From JACPRL01 sp035573715 (GTDB taxonomy: Bacteria > Acidobacteriota > Terriglobia > Acidiferrales > 2-02-FULL-67-57), in the NCBI GenBank assembly GCA_035573715.1, contig DATLZZ010000005.1, positions 62,001 through 126,000 on the forward strand: a stretch of DNA of 64,000 nucleotides, read 5' to 3'. Positions within the stretch are counted from its first letter, which is position 1; the number at the start of each line of letters is the position of its first letter. A model generated the notes under the pieces. It was not told the origin of the DNA. It saw only the letters and a program-made list of their open reading frames with translations, and made no database searches. Of the stretch, positions 8,853 through 16,915 are shown piece after piece. Made by a program: the position numbers and the translations under genes.

Positions 8853-9317
8853 GTGACCACACTCATCACCCGTCAGGGAGAGAAAGTCCGCGAAGACCAC
8901 GACTGGCTGCTCGAGCGCCTGCGCTCGCTCGACAACTGCCTCGAATCCATCCTGTACTTCGGCGAAGTCTGCGGCGACATGCGCGGCTTCGGCGGCCTCC
9001 GCGCGCGCTGCCGCGAGCTGGAGCAGTTCCTCACCGCCCACATCCCCGAAGAGGAGTCACTGTTCAACGAGCTCCGCCGGGAGAAGAAGAACGTGGCCGA
9101 CCTGCTCGACTCCCTCACCCGCGAGCACCGCGCCCTGCTCAAGGAACTCCAGAGCTGCCTGGTCACCCTCGAGGCGGTCGAGAGCGGGGAAACCATTCCC
9201 GAAGACCTCTTCAAGCTCGAAGACCGCCTGGGCAAGATCATCCAGGGCCTGCTGGCCCACATTCGCACCGAGAACCAGCTGGTGATGCCGCTCATCTCCG
9301 CCGGCGAACCAACTTAG
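8853..9317 (+). CDS. Hemerythrin-like HHE-domain protein (second copy)
   Basis: This 154-residue helical protein starts at a GTG preceded by GGAAGGAGGAA. It shows the HHE pattern REDHDWLLERL, AHIPEEESLFNEL, REHRALLKEL and AHIRTENQLVMPL, so a di-iron site is likely. It is only distantly similar to the gene before it, so this looks like old family expansion rather than a recent duplication. It is the last gene before a perfect hairpin and the convergent metal transporter gene. Confidence 0.78.
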   Translation: MTTLITRQGEKVREDHDWLLERLRSLDNCLESILYFGEVCGDMRGFGGLRARCRELEQFLTAHIPEEESLFNELRREKKNVADLLDSLTREHRALLKELQSCLVTLEAVESGETIPEDLFKLEDRLGKIIQGLLAHIRTENQLVMPLISAGEPT

Positions 9318-9325
9318 TTGTTGAG

Positions 9326-9346
9326 CCCAGTGGCCCCGCCACTGGG
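9326..9346. terminator. Perfect hairpin between convergent genes
   Basis: CCCAGTGGC and GCCACTGGG form a nine-base-pair stem with a three-base loop between the convergent hemerythrin and VIT genes. No T-tract follows on either strand, so it may be a weak bidirectional terminator or a transcript-end stabiliser. Confidence 0.55.
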
Positions 9347-9354
9347 TCGTCGGA

Positions 9355-9900
9355 TCAGGTCAGCCGGCGCAGCAGGTGGCCCACGCCGTACGCCACCGCC
9401 GCGGCCACCGAGCCCACCAGCAGCATCTCCAACCCGCTGACAAACCACCGCGCCCGCGTCACCACCGTGCGCAGGCTTCCCACCACAAACAGGGTCACCG
9501 CCGTCGCCACGCACGACGTCGCGAACATCCACTCCGGCGGCGCCAGCAGAAACGGCAGCAGCGGCACGCTGCCCGCCAGCAGAAACGCCCCGAAGATGGC
9601 CGCCCCGTGCCCGAAGGCGTGCAGATGCCCCTCGCGCGCCGGCGCCCCGATGCTGTTCTGATAATCCTGCTCGGAACGCATCCCCAGATAGTTGCCCGCG
9701 CCCATCGCAAAGCCGTCGGCCAGCAGGTTGGCCAGCCCCAGAATAATCGCCACCGCCGGGCTCAACTGCGCCCCGCTCACCCCACTGACGACGGCGAACG
9801 TAGTTATGATGCCGTCATTGGCTCCGAACACCAGGTCGCCGATGTGGTGCGCCCACGACGGCCAGAAACCCAGGTACCCTTCACCTGTCTTCTTGTCCAT
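9355..9900 (-). CDS. VIT/CCC1-family iron/manganese transporter
   Basis: This 181-residue membrane protein has the VIT1 signature HIGDLVFGANDGIITTFAVV, then NLLADGFAMGAGNYLGMRSE, the metal-translocating helices of the family. Three further hydrophobic helices follow, ending in a short charged tail. The family exports or stores Fe(II)/Mn(II) across membranes; this compact form lacks the cytoplasmic ferritin-like domain of longer relatives. ATG at 9900 is chosen because homology begins there, although the frame is open to 9945. A perfect palindrome about 55 bases upstream may be an operator. A role in iron detoxification fits the cytochrome-rich neighbourhood. Confidence 0.85.
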   Translation of the reverse strand: MDKKTGEGYLGFWPSWAHHIGDLVFGANDGIITTFAVVSGVSGAQLSPAVAIILGLANLLADGFAMGAGNYLGMRSEQDYQNSIGAPAREGHLHAFGHGAAIFGAFLLAGSVPLLPFLLAPPEWMFATSCVATAVTLFVVGSLRTVVTRARWFVSGLEMLLVGSVAAAVAYGVGHLLRRLT

Positions 9901-9953
9901 GGCAGTTCTCCGTAATGGCAAACACAAACAAGCGCACATCTCCAAGTCAATTC

Positions 9954-9965
9954 ATACTGCAGTAT
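9954..9965. promoter_or_regulatory. Perfect 12-bp palindrome upstream of the metal transporter
   Basis: ATACTGCAGTAT is a perfect inverted repeat in the short gap between the VIT gene start (9900) and the end of the GHKL ATPase gene (9986). Its position suits an operator for a metal-responsive repressor, but no regulator for it is encoded nearby. Confidence 0.35.
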
Positions 9966-9985
9966 TGCTTTCTAGGGCGCGGAGG

Positions 9986-11938
9986 TCAGTTGATCCGAAC
10001 TGTAGCCCTCTCAAGCATTTCCTCTTTGGAAGGTCGCCCCTTCTTGGCCTGAACGCCCGCTCTGTACCTCTGGTCGACAAACAACTCGTGGATTCGGTGG
10101 GCGTATTCGTTTTGAATTCGCAAGAACTCCCTTTGGATTGCGGCAGTCTCGCCGCCCGGGGGAGCTAAGAACCTGCCCTTAGAAACCCCGCTCCGAGCTA
10201 TCTCTTTGCAAACAGCCTCCGCGACTAGTTCTGCCAGCATGACCTGGCCCTGAGGAGTTTGGGATCCCTTTCCGCCTTCCCTAAGGTAGGGCGCTACCGA
10301 CAGGGCATTAACGGCGATGACTATGTACCCGTCGTCATACCGCACTCGGTGCCGGGGGTCTGCGTGCGGGTCAAATCGAACATCCTTGAACAACCCGGCT
10401 CTTTTCTTTTCCTTGGTTTCCTCAGGAGGAACTCGCTTTGATACAACTTTTGTTAGTGCTTCAGCTCTGAGCGCATCCGTTGTGGCAATTATTATCGATT
10501 CTGCGCCCACCTGCTTTCCCTCAACAATAACCTTTGCAGAGAGCAACCATTCGTGCTCGGGGTCTTTTTCCAACACGACTTGTGGAGTATGGACATACAC
10601 AGTTTCACTTTCACTCTCTATGGAGATCAGTGTTCTTGCCTGCGCCCGTTCAGCATCGGCCCGCAGCAGAAGCATGGCAGGCTTGGCCACCACGACTTGG
10701 TAGTATTGAGGAACGAAACCAAAGCCATCCTCTGGTAGATACGGTGTCTTCTCAACTTCTACCGGCGTCTTGCCAAGTTCCATCTGAGCGATCTTGTTGA
10801 GCAATGACATCGCGCCGCTTATCCGTTTTCTCAAAGCCTGGTCGTGAGCCTCTTTCTCGAGGCCCCTCAGTCTTTCGCGTTCTTCTTCCACCAAGGGGCC
10901 GATCTCTGTCTCCACAGCTCGCTGGAGTGCCTTTGCAAAACCATGGGACCAATCGATGCCAGTGCGATCGGCCTTAACTATTGGCTCGCCCCGTAGCAGG
11001 AGTTCATCCAAGTACTTACAGGTCACGGTACCGTACAACCTCTCGGCAGCAGGGTCGTGAGCGAATCTGAATAGCGAAAGGTCAAGTACGGCCCGTTGAC
11101 TCTTGACGACCAAGCCACCTGGCGCATAATCCCCCTCTTCGCTTGGCCCCGCTAAGGGTTCCGCGGACCTGACCACATTGAGGGTAAAACTCTTGTTGAA
11201 CCCAGGTACTTCGCAGGCCTTGTCAAGAACCTGTTCTCCTATGGGGTACTTGTACTGAAGCTTCATCTCTCTCTTGACCTCGCCCCGCGGCCCCAATTCC
11301 ATGAGCGTGACCTGTCGGTGGGCGTTAGAGAGAATCTCGCGGAGACTATAGTGAAACTCCAGTTGACGCCTCAGGTTCTCAATGAGAGGGATCCGCACAC
11401 CCTCGCGAGTGAGGACCACCTCGACGTACGTACCATTCCCGTGCTCGATCCAGTATTGCCGGCGAATCCCCCTTGTGACACGAACTGATTTTTCGCGCTG
11501 GTAGAAAGGGGTGCCTGCTCTTGTGAATAAAGAGCACTTGTGGAGGGAGCCGTCACTGATTGAGTAGACACTGCCATTACCCAGCCCGATTATTGAATCC
11601 TTGAGGCCTCTTCCAAAGAACCCTCGGACATCAGCTCCAGCGGAGAAACCGCTGGTATCTTCGGCGTAGACGCCAACCCGTTGGTCTAATACTTCGCCGG
11701 TCATGCCCTCCGCACAATCCGCGACCCCTACCTGACTTTCCTTCCATTTGCGTCGAACCAAGATGCGGATCTCGCCACAGACGGACTTACCCTGTTGTTC
11801 AAGGCGTCTGTAGCTGTCGTCGGAGTTGGTGACCAACTCAATCAACGCCCGCACTACGTCGCGTTTGATTGCCTGGTCGGCCTGTTGAATGCTAAAACGG
11901 TCTGCATACTGTAGCTTGCGTGCAACTTCTACGGTCAT
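9986..11938 (-). CDS. GHKL/HSP90-fold ATPase of unknown function, last gene of a TA-linked island
   Basis: The 650-residue protein begins with a GHKL ATPase domain: N-box ALIELVTNSDDS near residue 35, G1-like DCAEGMTGE near 75 and a glycine-rich FFGRGLKDSIIGLGNG near 107. The layout resembles MORC/MutL/Hsp90-type ATPases rather than histidine kinases, and there is no phosphoacceptor domain. The middle is charged and partly helical (EEERERLRGLEKEAHDQALR), and the C-terminal third has a globular stretch followed by a basic tail. I know no assigned function. The ATG overlaps the stop of the preceding gene as ATGA. Base composition looks lower in GC and codon use less biased than in the flanking metabolic genes, which suggests transfer. 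A defence or DNA-repair role is possible but unproven. Confidence 0.75.
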   Translation of the reverse strand: MTVEVARKLQYADRFSIQQADQAIKRDVVRALIELVTNSDDSYRRLEQQGKSVCGEIRILVRRKWKESQVGVADCAEGMTGEVLDQRVGVYAEDTSGFSAGADVRGFFGRGLKDSIIGLGNGSVYSISDGSLHKCSLFTRAGTPFYQREKSVRVTRGIRRQYWIEHGNGTYVEVVLTREGVRIPLIENLRRQLEFHYSLREILSNAHRQVTLMELGPRGEVKREMKLQYKYPIGEQVLDKACEVPGFNKSFTLNVVRSAEPLAGPSEEGDYAPGGLVVKSQRAVLDLSLFRFAHDPAAERLYGTVTCKYLDELLLRGEPIVKADRTGIDWSHGFAKALQRAVETEIGPLVEEERERLRGLEKEAHDQALRKRISGAMSLLNKIAQMELGKTPVEVEKTPYLPEDGFGFVPQYYQVVVAKPAMLLLRADAERAQARTLISIESESETVYVHTPQVVLEKDPEHEWLLSAKVIVEGKQVGAESIIIATTDALRAEALTKVVSKRVPPEETKEKKRAGLFKDVRFDPHADPRHRVRYDDGYIVIAVNALSVAPYLREGGKGSQTPQGQVMLAELVAEAVCKEIARSGVSKGRFLAPPGGETAAIQREFLRIQNEYAHRIHELFVDQRYRAGVQAKKGRPSKEEMLERATVRIN

Positions 11939-12609
11939 ACCCTTCCTCCCCTTCGTTGCTTCCTCTTGAACATCCCCCCTGTGTAGCCCTCTGGCTTGGG
12001 AGTTGCAAGGAGGTGTCGAAAACGCTCCTCACATGCCTTCAAGAACTCAAGGATGTCGTTGCGGGCATAGATCTGTGCCGCCTGTCGAAAGGTTTCCAGG
12101 TTTCCCTTGAGGGTCTTGGCTGGGACATCTAATGTGCAGAGCAGCATGTCGCAAAAATCAAAATCGGTCACGGATTCTAGATTACCTTCGGACTTGTAGT
12201 GTTTGTATGCGCTCGAATCTTCAATCGAGCGAAGGAATCTTCCTTCACGAGTTCTTCGTTCTGCAGGTATAGTGCGACCGCCAAACTGTCGGCGTCGACC
12301 AGAGAGCACGTCACGAATGCGTTCGCCTACAGCCTGCCCCTTAGGAGTAAGCTTGAAACCGTCCTTGACGCTTCCGACTAGGTATCCCTTGTCAGTTCGG
12401 CACCTCAGCCAGCTCTTGTTGACCAACGCCGAGTCGGGCCAGTGTGGATATCCTCGCAAGCTAAACCGCTCGGGGAAAAACTCGAACGCTGTTGCCACCA
12501 TCCTCTCGAATGTAATCTCGGCCGTTTCCTCAGCCAGCCTCAGAGCGCAGTACATTAAGAGCTCGTCGTAGCCGATCTTGCCGTACACATCCTTGTTGAA
12601 TTCGCTCAT
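11935..12609 (-). CDS. Unknown protein with winged-helix-like segment, partner of the GHKL ATPase
   Basis: The protein has 224 residues when started at the ATG at 12609, which overlaps the toxin stop as ATGA; an in-frame ATG at 12624 would bury 18 bases in the toxin gene. A region near residues 10-90 (YDELLMYCALRLAEE, then HWPDSALVNKSWLRCRTDKG and FKLTPKGQAVGERI) reads like a small DNA-binding winged helix with its wing. The second half is helical (FRQAAQIYARNDILEFLKA) and the tail is basic. I recognise no named family. The stop overlaps the ATPase start, so the two are made together and may form a complex in which this protein gives DNA or target specificity. Confidence 0.65.
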   Translation of the reverse strand: MSEFNKDVYGKIGYDELLMYCALRLAEETAEITFERMVATAFEFFPERFSLRGYPHWPDSALVNKSWLRCRTDKGYLVGSVKDGFKLTPKGQAVGERIRDVLSGRRRQFGGRTIPAERRTREGRFLRSIEDSSAYKHYKSEGNLESVTDFDFCDMLLCTLDVPAKTLKGNLETFRQAAQIYARNDILEFLKACEERFRHLLATPKPEGYTGGMFKRKQRRGGRV

Positions 12610-13013
12610 TTCGAATCGAGCCAATGCACTTGAACTGATGAGTCCAGAGCGCGGAAGTCATGATCCCCGGTGACGAGTTGAGCGCGGCGCGTGGTCGCTA
12701 GGGCGGCGGCGAAGCAGTCGGCGTAGGGGAGCTTGTGGCGGGCTTTGAGGGAGGCGGCCAGCCGGGTCACCTCCATGTCGACGTCGACCACCTCGATCGG
12801 CAGTTGGGCAATGGTGCGGATGCGGTCGTTGGCTACGTCCTCGCCGCGGTCGCGCCAGTAGGAGTAGTACACCTCGCCCCAATTGACGACGGACATCAGC
12901 AGGAAGTTCTGTGTCTCAGCAGCCCGAGCGATCAACTCCTGGACCTTCTCCGCCCCGGGCCGGTCCTCAAACAACGCCATGAGGGCATTGGCGTCCAGGA
13001 CGTAGCGCTTCAT
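12606..13013 (-). CDS. vapC: PIN-domain toxin (VapC family)
   Basis: This 135-residue PIN domain keeps the four acidic residues of the active site: D in VLDANALMALF, E in VNWGEVYY, D in LPYADCFAAALA and D in LVTGDHDF. VapC toxins are Mg-dependent RNases that cut tRNA or rRNA and are held in check by an antitoxin. The ATG overlaps the antitoxin stop as ATGA, and its own stop overlaps the next gene the same way. It is predicted intact and active. Confidence 0.88.
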   Translation of the reverse strand: MKRYVLDANALMALFEDRPGAEKVQELIARAAETQNFLLMSVVNWGEVYYSYWRDRGEDVANDRIRTIAQLPIEVVDVDMEVTRLAASLKARHKLPYADCFAAALATTRRAQLVTGDHDFRALDSSVQVHWLDSK

Positions 13014-13243
13014 AGGTCACGCTCACGCTTGCGCTCTTCCATCAGGATCTCGTAGGCACGCCCACCCTTGTCGATTCCTCGCAGGCTCTCGATGAATTCC
13101 CGCGTAATGGGCTGCACAATCAGCCGCCCGTTGTCCTCCAGGAACGACACCAGGGTGCCCTTCTTGATCTTAAAGCGGTGCCGCAGGCGGGCAGGAATGA
13201 CCAGTTGCCCTTTAGATGTGACCACCCCGGTTTCGGCCTTCAT
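13010..13243 (-). CDS. vapB: AbrB/MazE-type antitoxin (VapB)
   Basis: This 77-residue protein has the swapped-hairpin AbrB fold signature VVTSKGQLVIPARLRHRF near the N-terminus, followed by a charged helical tail that would bind and neutralise the PIN toxin. AbrB-type antitoxins usually repress their own promoter. It is the first gene of a four-gene ATGA-coupled operon, so this small protein probably sets the level of all four products. A good promoter lies about 50 bases upstream. Confidence 0.88.
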   Translation of the reverse strand: MKAETGVVTSKGQLVIPARLRHRFKIKKGTLVSFLEDNGRLIVQPITREFIESLRGIDKGGRAYEILMEERKRERDL

Positions 13244-13293
13244 AAATGCTACCTCGGCCCCTGTCTTCGTAAATGTCCTCCGCGGATGAAATA

Positions 13294-13322
13294 ATCCTAC
13301 GTCACAGGGAAAGGTATGTCAA
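13294..13322 (-). promoter_or_regulatory. Sigma70-type promoter of the TA/GHKL operon
   Basis: On the minus strand TTGACA (13322-13317) is followed by a 17-base spacer and TAGGAT (13299-13294). The -35 is perfect and the -10 matches four of six. The predicted start of transcription is near 13287, giving a leader of about 44 bases to the antitoxin ATG. Short AAATG repeats near 13241, 13271 and 13327 could be operator half-sites. Confidence 0.65.
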
Positions 13323-13363
13323 GATACAAATGTCTTACTTTTAGACTGAATGGTTAGGCTGTC

Positions 13364-15283
13364 CTACGCCTCGTCTTTTTGGGATGGCTCGGGGTCGGCC
13401 TCGGCGGGCGCGGAGGGCTCGGGGAGCGGGAGCCGCTCAAAGGCACGGACGGCGGGCGAGCGCCCTGACCACCAGGTGGTGTCCATCGGATAGACGTCGG
13501 GGTCGAAGATGACCCAGTAGAAGTGCCACACCAGAATCGCCAGGCTGGCGAGAATCGCTTCGTAGAAGTGAATCGCGGTCGAGGCGTCGGCGACCCACTT
13601 GGGGAAAAACTCCAGCGTAAAATTCTCGAACCATAGCAGCAGCCCGGTGACGCCCATCACCATCGTGCCCCAGAGAAACGCCCAGTACTCCGCTTTTTCG
13701 ATGTAGCCCACCCGGATCCCGTGCGGCGGGCGGTCGCTGCGGCCGAAGTAGTAGCGCATGCGGGCGACGAACTCGCGCCAGTCCTCCAGCCCCGGCCGCA
13801 TCGCCGCGATGCAGGCGCGCGCGTTGCGGCTTACGGCCAGGTGTATCAAGTGCCCGACCGTCGCCCCCAGCAGCACCACGCCCGCGATGCGATGCAGCCA
13901 CCCCCGCAGCCCCAGGTTTGACTCCCAGTGAATCACCGGCGCCGCCCACCAGCTCTGGGGGTATTTCAGCGCGAACCCGGTGTAAACCAGCGTCGGGAAG
14001 CTCAGCATCACCATCCCGTGCGCCCAGCGGAACCCGCGCGTCATCCGCTCTTCCTCCACGGGAATGGACTCGAACCCGCGCGGCATCGGCCGCCGCGCCT
14101 TGCGGATGAAATCGAGCAGGTTGTGCAGAAACATCCCGCCCACCGTGAACCAGATGAGCGGCAGATAGATGAGCCGCACGTAGTACACCGCGGTGAAGCG
14201 CGCTTCCGTGTCCAGGATGTGAACCGGCCCCAGCGCAAACCGCGTCCCTGCCCCCGGATGGCACTGGCCGCAGGTCTGCGCCAGGTTGGCCGGGTTGACG
14301 TGGCTGCGAGGATCCGACGACGGCAGGATGTCGTGCACCCCGTGGCAGGAGGCGCAATTCGCCACACTCTGCACCCCGGCGCGCGCCGCCAGGCCGTGGT
14401 AGCTGTCTTCGTAGCTGGGCACCTTGTCGCGCGGCAGGCCGTACTTCTCGCTCAAGCGCAGGTCGCCGTGGCAGCGCCCGCAGGTTTGCAGCGGAATGTT
14501 GGTGGGGAAAACCGGCGAGCCGGGCTCGCGCGGCGACAGGATGCGATGCTCGCCGTGGCAATCGGTGCAGACCGGCGCGTCGCGCACGCCGCGCGCCGCC
14601 GCCATCCCGTGCACGCTGGCCTGAAAGTCGGCCGCGATTTCTTTGTGGCAGCTCCCGCAGGTCTGCGGGACGCGGGCGTGAAAAATGGAGGAGTTCGGAT
14701 CGGCGCCGGGGAGAATCCCGTGGCTGCCGTGGCAGTCGTTGCAGGTGGCCCCGCCGCGCCCTTCGGCCAGTGCGCGGGCGTGCACGCTCTGGCGGTAGGC
14801 CTCCAGCGGCCGCGCCACGGGAATGTGGAACTTGGCCACCAGCTCCGGGTTCGAGTGGCACGTCCCGCAAGTCTCCGCCAGCCGCGTGGGATTCACCGGC
14901 GAGCCGGCGTCGCTCCGCGACACCAGCGTGTGAATATCGCCGTGACAACTGACGCAGGTGGGCGCTTCGGCCGCGCCGTTCATCCGGGCGCGCCCGTGGA
15001 TACTGGCGCGGTAGCTCTGCACCGCGTCGGCGTGGCAGCTCGAGCAATCCGCCTGTTTCACCCCGGGCGGGTGGGGAAACTTGTCCGCGCCGGCATGGCA
15101 GTCGGTGCAGGAAAGAAAACTGTGGACGCTGGCAGCGAACTTCTCGGGGACAACCTGCTGGTGACAATCCGTGCAAGGTGGGGCGGGCTCAGCGGAGTGC
15201 AGAGGGAGGCCGGTGCAAGCGAGCGCAGCGGCGAGCAGCCCCAAGCATGTCACTGCTCGCACCGGCATGACTGCCGCAGTCAT
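13364..15283 (-). CDS. Multiheme cytochrome c (11 hemes) fused to a b-type membrane cytochrome domain
   Basis: The 639-residue protein starts at ATG 15283, with GGGGGAG in front, and has a signal peptide (AVTCLGLLAAALACTG). Residues about 30-350 carry eleven CXXCH heme motifs, many in a repeated TCxxCHGxHxI form. A membrane region at about 365-600 has several helices and histidines in GMFLHNLLDF, RWAHGMVML, HRIAGVVLLGATVGHLIHLA and VWHFYWVIFD, resembling formate dehydrogenase gamma/cytochrome b561 subunits. The tail is acidic and proline-rich. It would take electrons from quinol through b hemes to periplasmic c hemes, or the reverse, in one chain. Downstream on the same strand nothing follows directly; the upstream gene is a hemerythrin. 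The fusion is unusual in length and heme number. Confidence 0.85.
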   Translation of the reverse strand: MTAAVMPVRAVTCLGLLAAALACTGLPLHSAEPAPPCTDCHQQVVPEKFAASVHSFLSCTDCHAGADKFPHPPGVKQADCSSCHADAVQSYRASIHGRARMNGAAEAPTCVSCHGDIHTLVSRSDAGSPVNPTRLAETCGTCHSNPELVAKFHIPVARPLEAYRQSVHARALAEGRGGATCNDCHGSHGILPGADPNSSIFHARVPQTCGSCHKEIAADFQASVHGMAAARGVRDAPVCTDCHGEHRILSPREPGSPVFPTNIPLQTCGRCHGDLRLSEKYGLPRDKVPSYEDSYHGLAARAGVQSVANCASCHGVHDILPSSDPRSHVNPANLAQTCGQCHPGAGTRFALGPVHILDTEARFTAVYYVRLIYLPLIWFTVGGMFLHNLLDFIRKARRPMPRGFESIPVEEERMTRGFRWAHGMVMLSFPTLVYTGFALKYPQSWWAAPVIHWESNLGLRGWLHRIAGVVLLGATVGHLIHLAVSRNARACIAAMRPGLEDWREFVARMRYYFGRSDRPPHGIRVGYIEKAEYWAFLWGTMVMGVTGLLLWFENFTLEFFPKWVADASTAIHFYEAILASLAILVWHFYWVIFDPDVYPMDTTWWSGRSPAVRAFERLPLPEPSAPAEADPEPSQKDEA

Positions 15284-15325
15284 GGATCTCCCCCTGTACC
15301 ACAAACAACCCCCTGGTTTCCAGTT

Positions 15326-15904
15326 TTAACCGCATGGAAGCAAACTCGCCGTGAATTTCTGCATCAGCGCGTGCAGGCGCTCATGGGTGCCGGCGCCGAT
15401 CTTCTCGACTTCGGCGCGCTCGAAGGCTTGCGCCAGCTCCTCCTGTTCCGCCGGCGAGAGCAGGCGGTCGGCGAGCATGAAGAGGATGTTGTTTTCCTTC
15501 TCGATGTGCTGGCGGAGCAGAGCAGCGTAGCGGCGCGAAGCGTCGGCGTAGCGGCGCCCCGCATTGGCTTCCCGCTCGCGGTAGCCGCGCGCTGACTCGT
15601 TCATGCTGCGGATCAGCGCCCGGCCCTGCTCGTGCTCGTCCAGCATCACCCCCACCGGTCCGCCGGCGCGCAGCAATCCCTTGCGCTCCAGCAACGGGAA
15701 CAGCAGGTCTTCTTCTTTTCCGTGATGGCAGCGGTCGGCGAAGATCTGGAAGAACTCCAGCATCTCGGTCAGGCGTTCGGGCTCGACCGCCATCCCGGCG
15801 CTCAAGCGCTGCGCCAGGATTTCGGTGGCGTCGAGCATTTGCAGGATGGCGTCGTGCTCTTTGCGCAGCACCGCGGTCGCCGCGCCGTGGGCTTCGTTCG
15901 TCAT
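15326..15904 (-). CDS. Hemerythrin-like HHE-domain protein
   Basis: Starting at ATG 15904, the 192-residue protein shows LRKEHDAILQMLDA, RCHHGKEEDLLFPLLE, MLDEHEQGRALIR and LLRQHIEKENNILFMLAD, a complete HHE ligand set. The KEEDLLFP spacing is typical of hemerythrin domains that sense oxygen or protect against nitrosative stress. It sits between the 11-heme cytochrome and a degenerate receiver protein and may be co-transcribed with both. The frame extends upstream into the receiver gene region in a second frame, which I treat as chance. Confidence 0.85.
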   Translation of the reverse strand: MTNEAHGAATAVLRKEHDAILQMLDATEILAQRLSAGMAVEPERLTEMLEFFQIFADRCHHGKEEDLLFPLLERKGLLRAGGPVGVMLDEHEQGRALIRSMNESARGYREREANAGRRYADASRRYAALLRQHIEKENNILFMLADRLLSPAEQEELAQAFERAEVEKIGAGTHERLHALMQKFTASLLPCG

Positions 15905-15915
15905 TCTTCTTTTCC

Positions 15916-16302
15916 TCAGGCAGCCACCGGCTTCTTCAGCCGGATGGCGGATTCCAGTATCCGCTGCACGTCGGGCAAGGGCGTGTAGGCGGTGATATAG
16001 TCGAATGCCCCGCGCGTCATGCAGGCCAGATAGCCCTCCATGTTGGCTGCCGGCGACATCACGATGACCGGGATGTCTCCCGTCAGCTTCTCCAGCCACG
16101 CCAGCGCCTGGTCGGCGGCCCGCTTTTCCTCCGGAAGGTGCAGTAGAATGGCGTCCGGTGGCGGCTCCAGGAATACTTTGGCGGTTCCCCAGTAGGCTGC
16201 GTAGAGGAGTTGGTGTGCGCCGGCGGCCTCCAGGGCGTTGAACAGGTCGTTGAACGGCGCCCGGGAGCCGACCACGAGGATTCGCGGCAGTTTCCTTTTC
16301 AT
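15916..16302 (-). CDS. Degenerate receiver-domain protein (pseudo-receiver)
   Basis: This 128-residue protein, started at ATG 16302, has receiver topology: ILVVGSRAPFNDLFNALEAA at the start, a central PDAILLHLPEE and DIPVIVMSPAA before the last helices. The phosphoacceptor aspartate of LLD is replaced by histidine (LLH) and the conserved lysine region reads ITAYTPL. It probably cannot be phosphorylated in the normal way and may act as a protein-binding adaptor. It lies between a hemerythrin and a genuine receiver protein on the same strand. Confidence 0.6.
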   Translation of the reverse strand: MKRKLPRILVVGSRAPFNDLFNALEAAGAHQLLYAAYWGTAKVFLEPPPDAILLHLPEEKRAADQALAWLEKLTGDIPVIVMSPAANMEGYLACMTRGAFDYITAYTPLPDVQRILESAIRLKKPVAA

Positions 16303-16498
16303 GGTCTTTCCTTTGCAGGAAAGGCAGCTCGCAACGAACCGCAACCCCTGCGGTTTTCGGTAGAGCACCTGGCGTGCCAGAAGAGAGCCGAAACCAGGGT
16401 CGCAATCTATTGCAAGAAAAGGGGTTGGCCGTGCGATCCTACCGTCGCCCGGGCGCGCCTCTGCAAGAGCTGGGTTCAATTACGCGAGCCGTGGGGAT

Positions 16499-16915
16499 TT
16501 ACCCCACGTCCGAGGGCGACCGTCTCTTGAGCAGGGCGCGGACTTTTTCCACCAGCTCGGCCGGGTCGTAGATGGGTTTTTGCAGGTAGTCGTCGGCGCC
16601 AGAGGCGGCGAGGAAGCGTTCGCGGTCTCCTTCCATAGCGTGGGCGGTGGCGAGCAGCACCGGAATGTGACGAGTGGCAGGGTCGTTTTTCACCAGGTGC
16701 GAGAGCACCAGCCCGTCAATGGCCTGGCCTTTGTAGGTGAAGCCGGCGAGCGAAATATCGAGCAGAATCAGATCAACCTCACCCGACTGGCACAGCTCCA
16801 GCACCTCCTCCGCCGAGCGGGCCTGCAGGCAGCGGAAGCCGCCGGAACGCTCCAGTGACAACGAATAGAACTTCGCCACGCTGGGGTTGTCTTCGACGAT
16901 GAGGATGGCGCCCAT
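16499..16915 (-). CDS. Single-domain response regulator (CheY-like)
   Basis: This 138-residue protein has the full receiver set: ILIVEDNPSVAKFY with the acidic pocket, aspartate in DLILLDISLAGF, threonine/alanine in LLATAHAM and lysine in YLQKPIYDP. A short insert (TYKGQAIDGLV) follows the phosphorylation site. Its start overlaps the stop of the globin-coupled kinase by one base (TGATG), so kinase and regulator are a pair. There is no output domain, so it must act by binding a partner. Confidence 0.88.
   Translation of the reverse strand: MGAILIVEDNPSVAKFYSLSLERSGGFRCLQARSAEEVLELCQSGEVDLILLDISLAGFTYKGQAIDGLVLSHLVKNDPATRHIPVLLATAHAMEGDRERFLAASGADDYLQKPIYDPAELVEKVRALLKRRSPSDVG

Noticed and set aside
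14000..15500. 555-residue plus-strand open frame opposite the 11-heme cytochrome
   Set aside because: It is the antisense reading of heme motifs and has no coherent composition.
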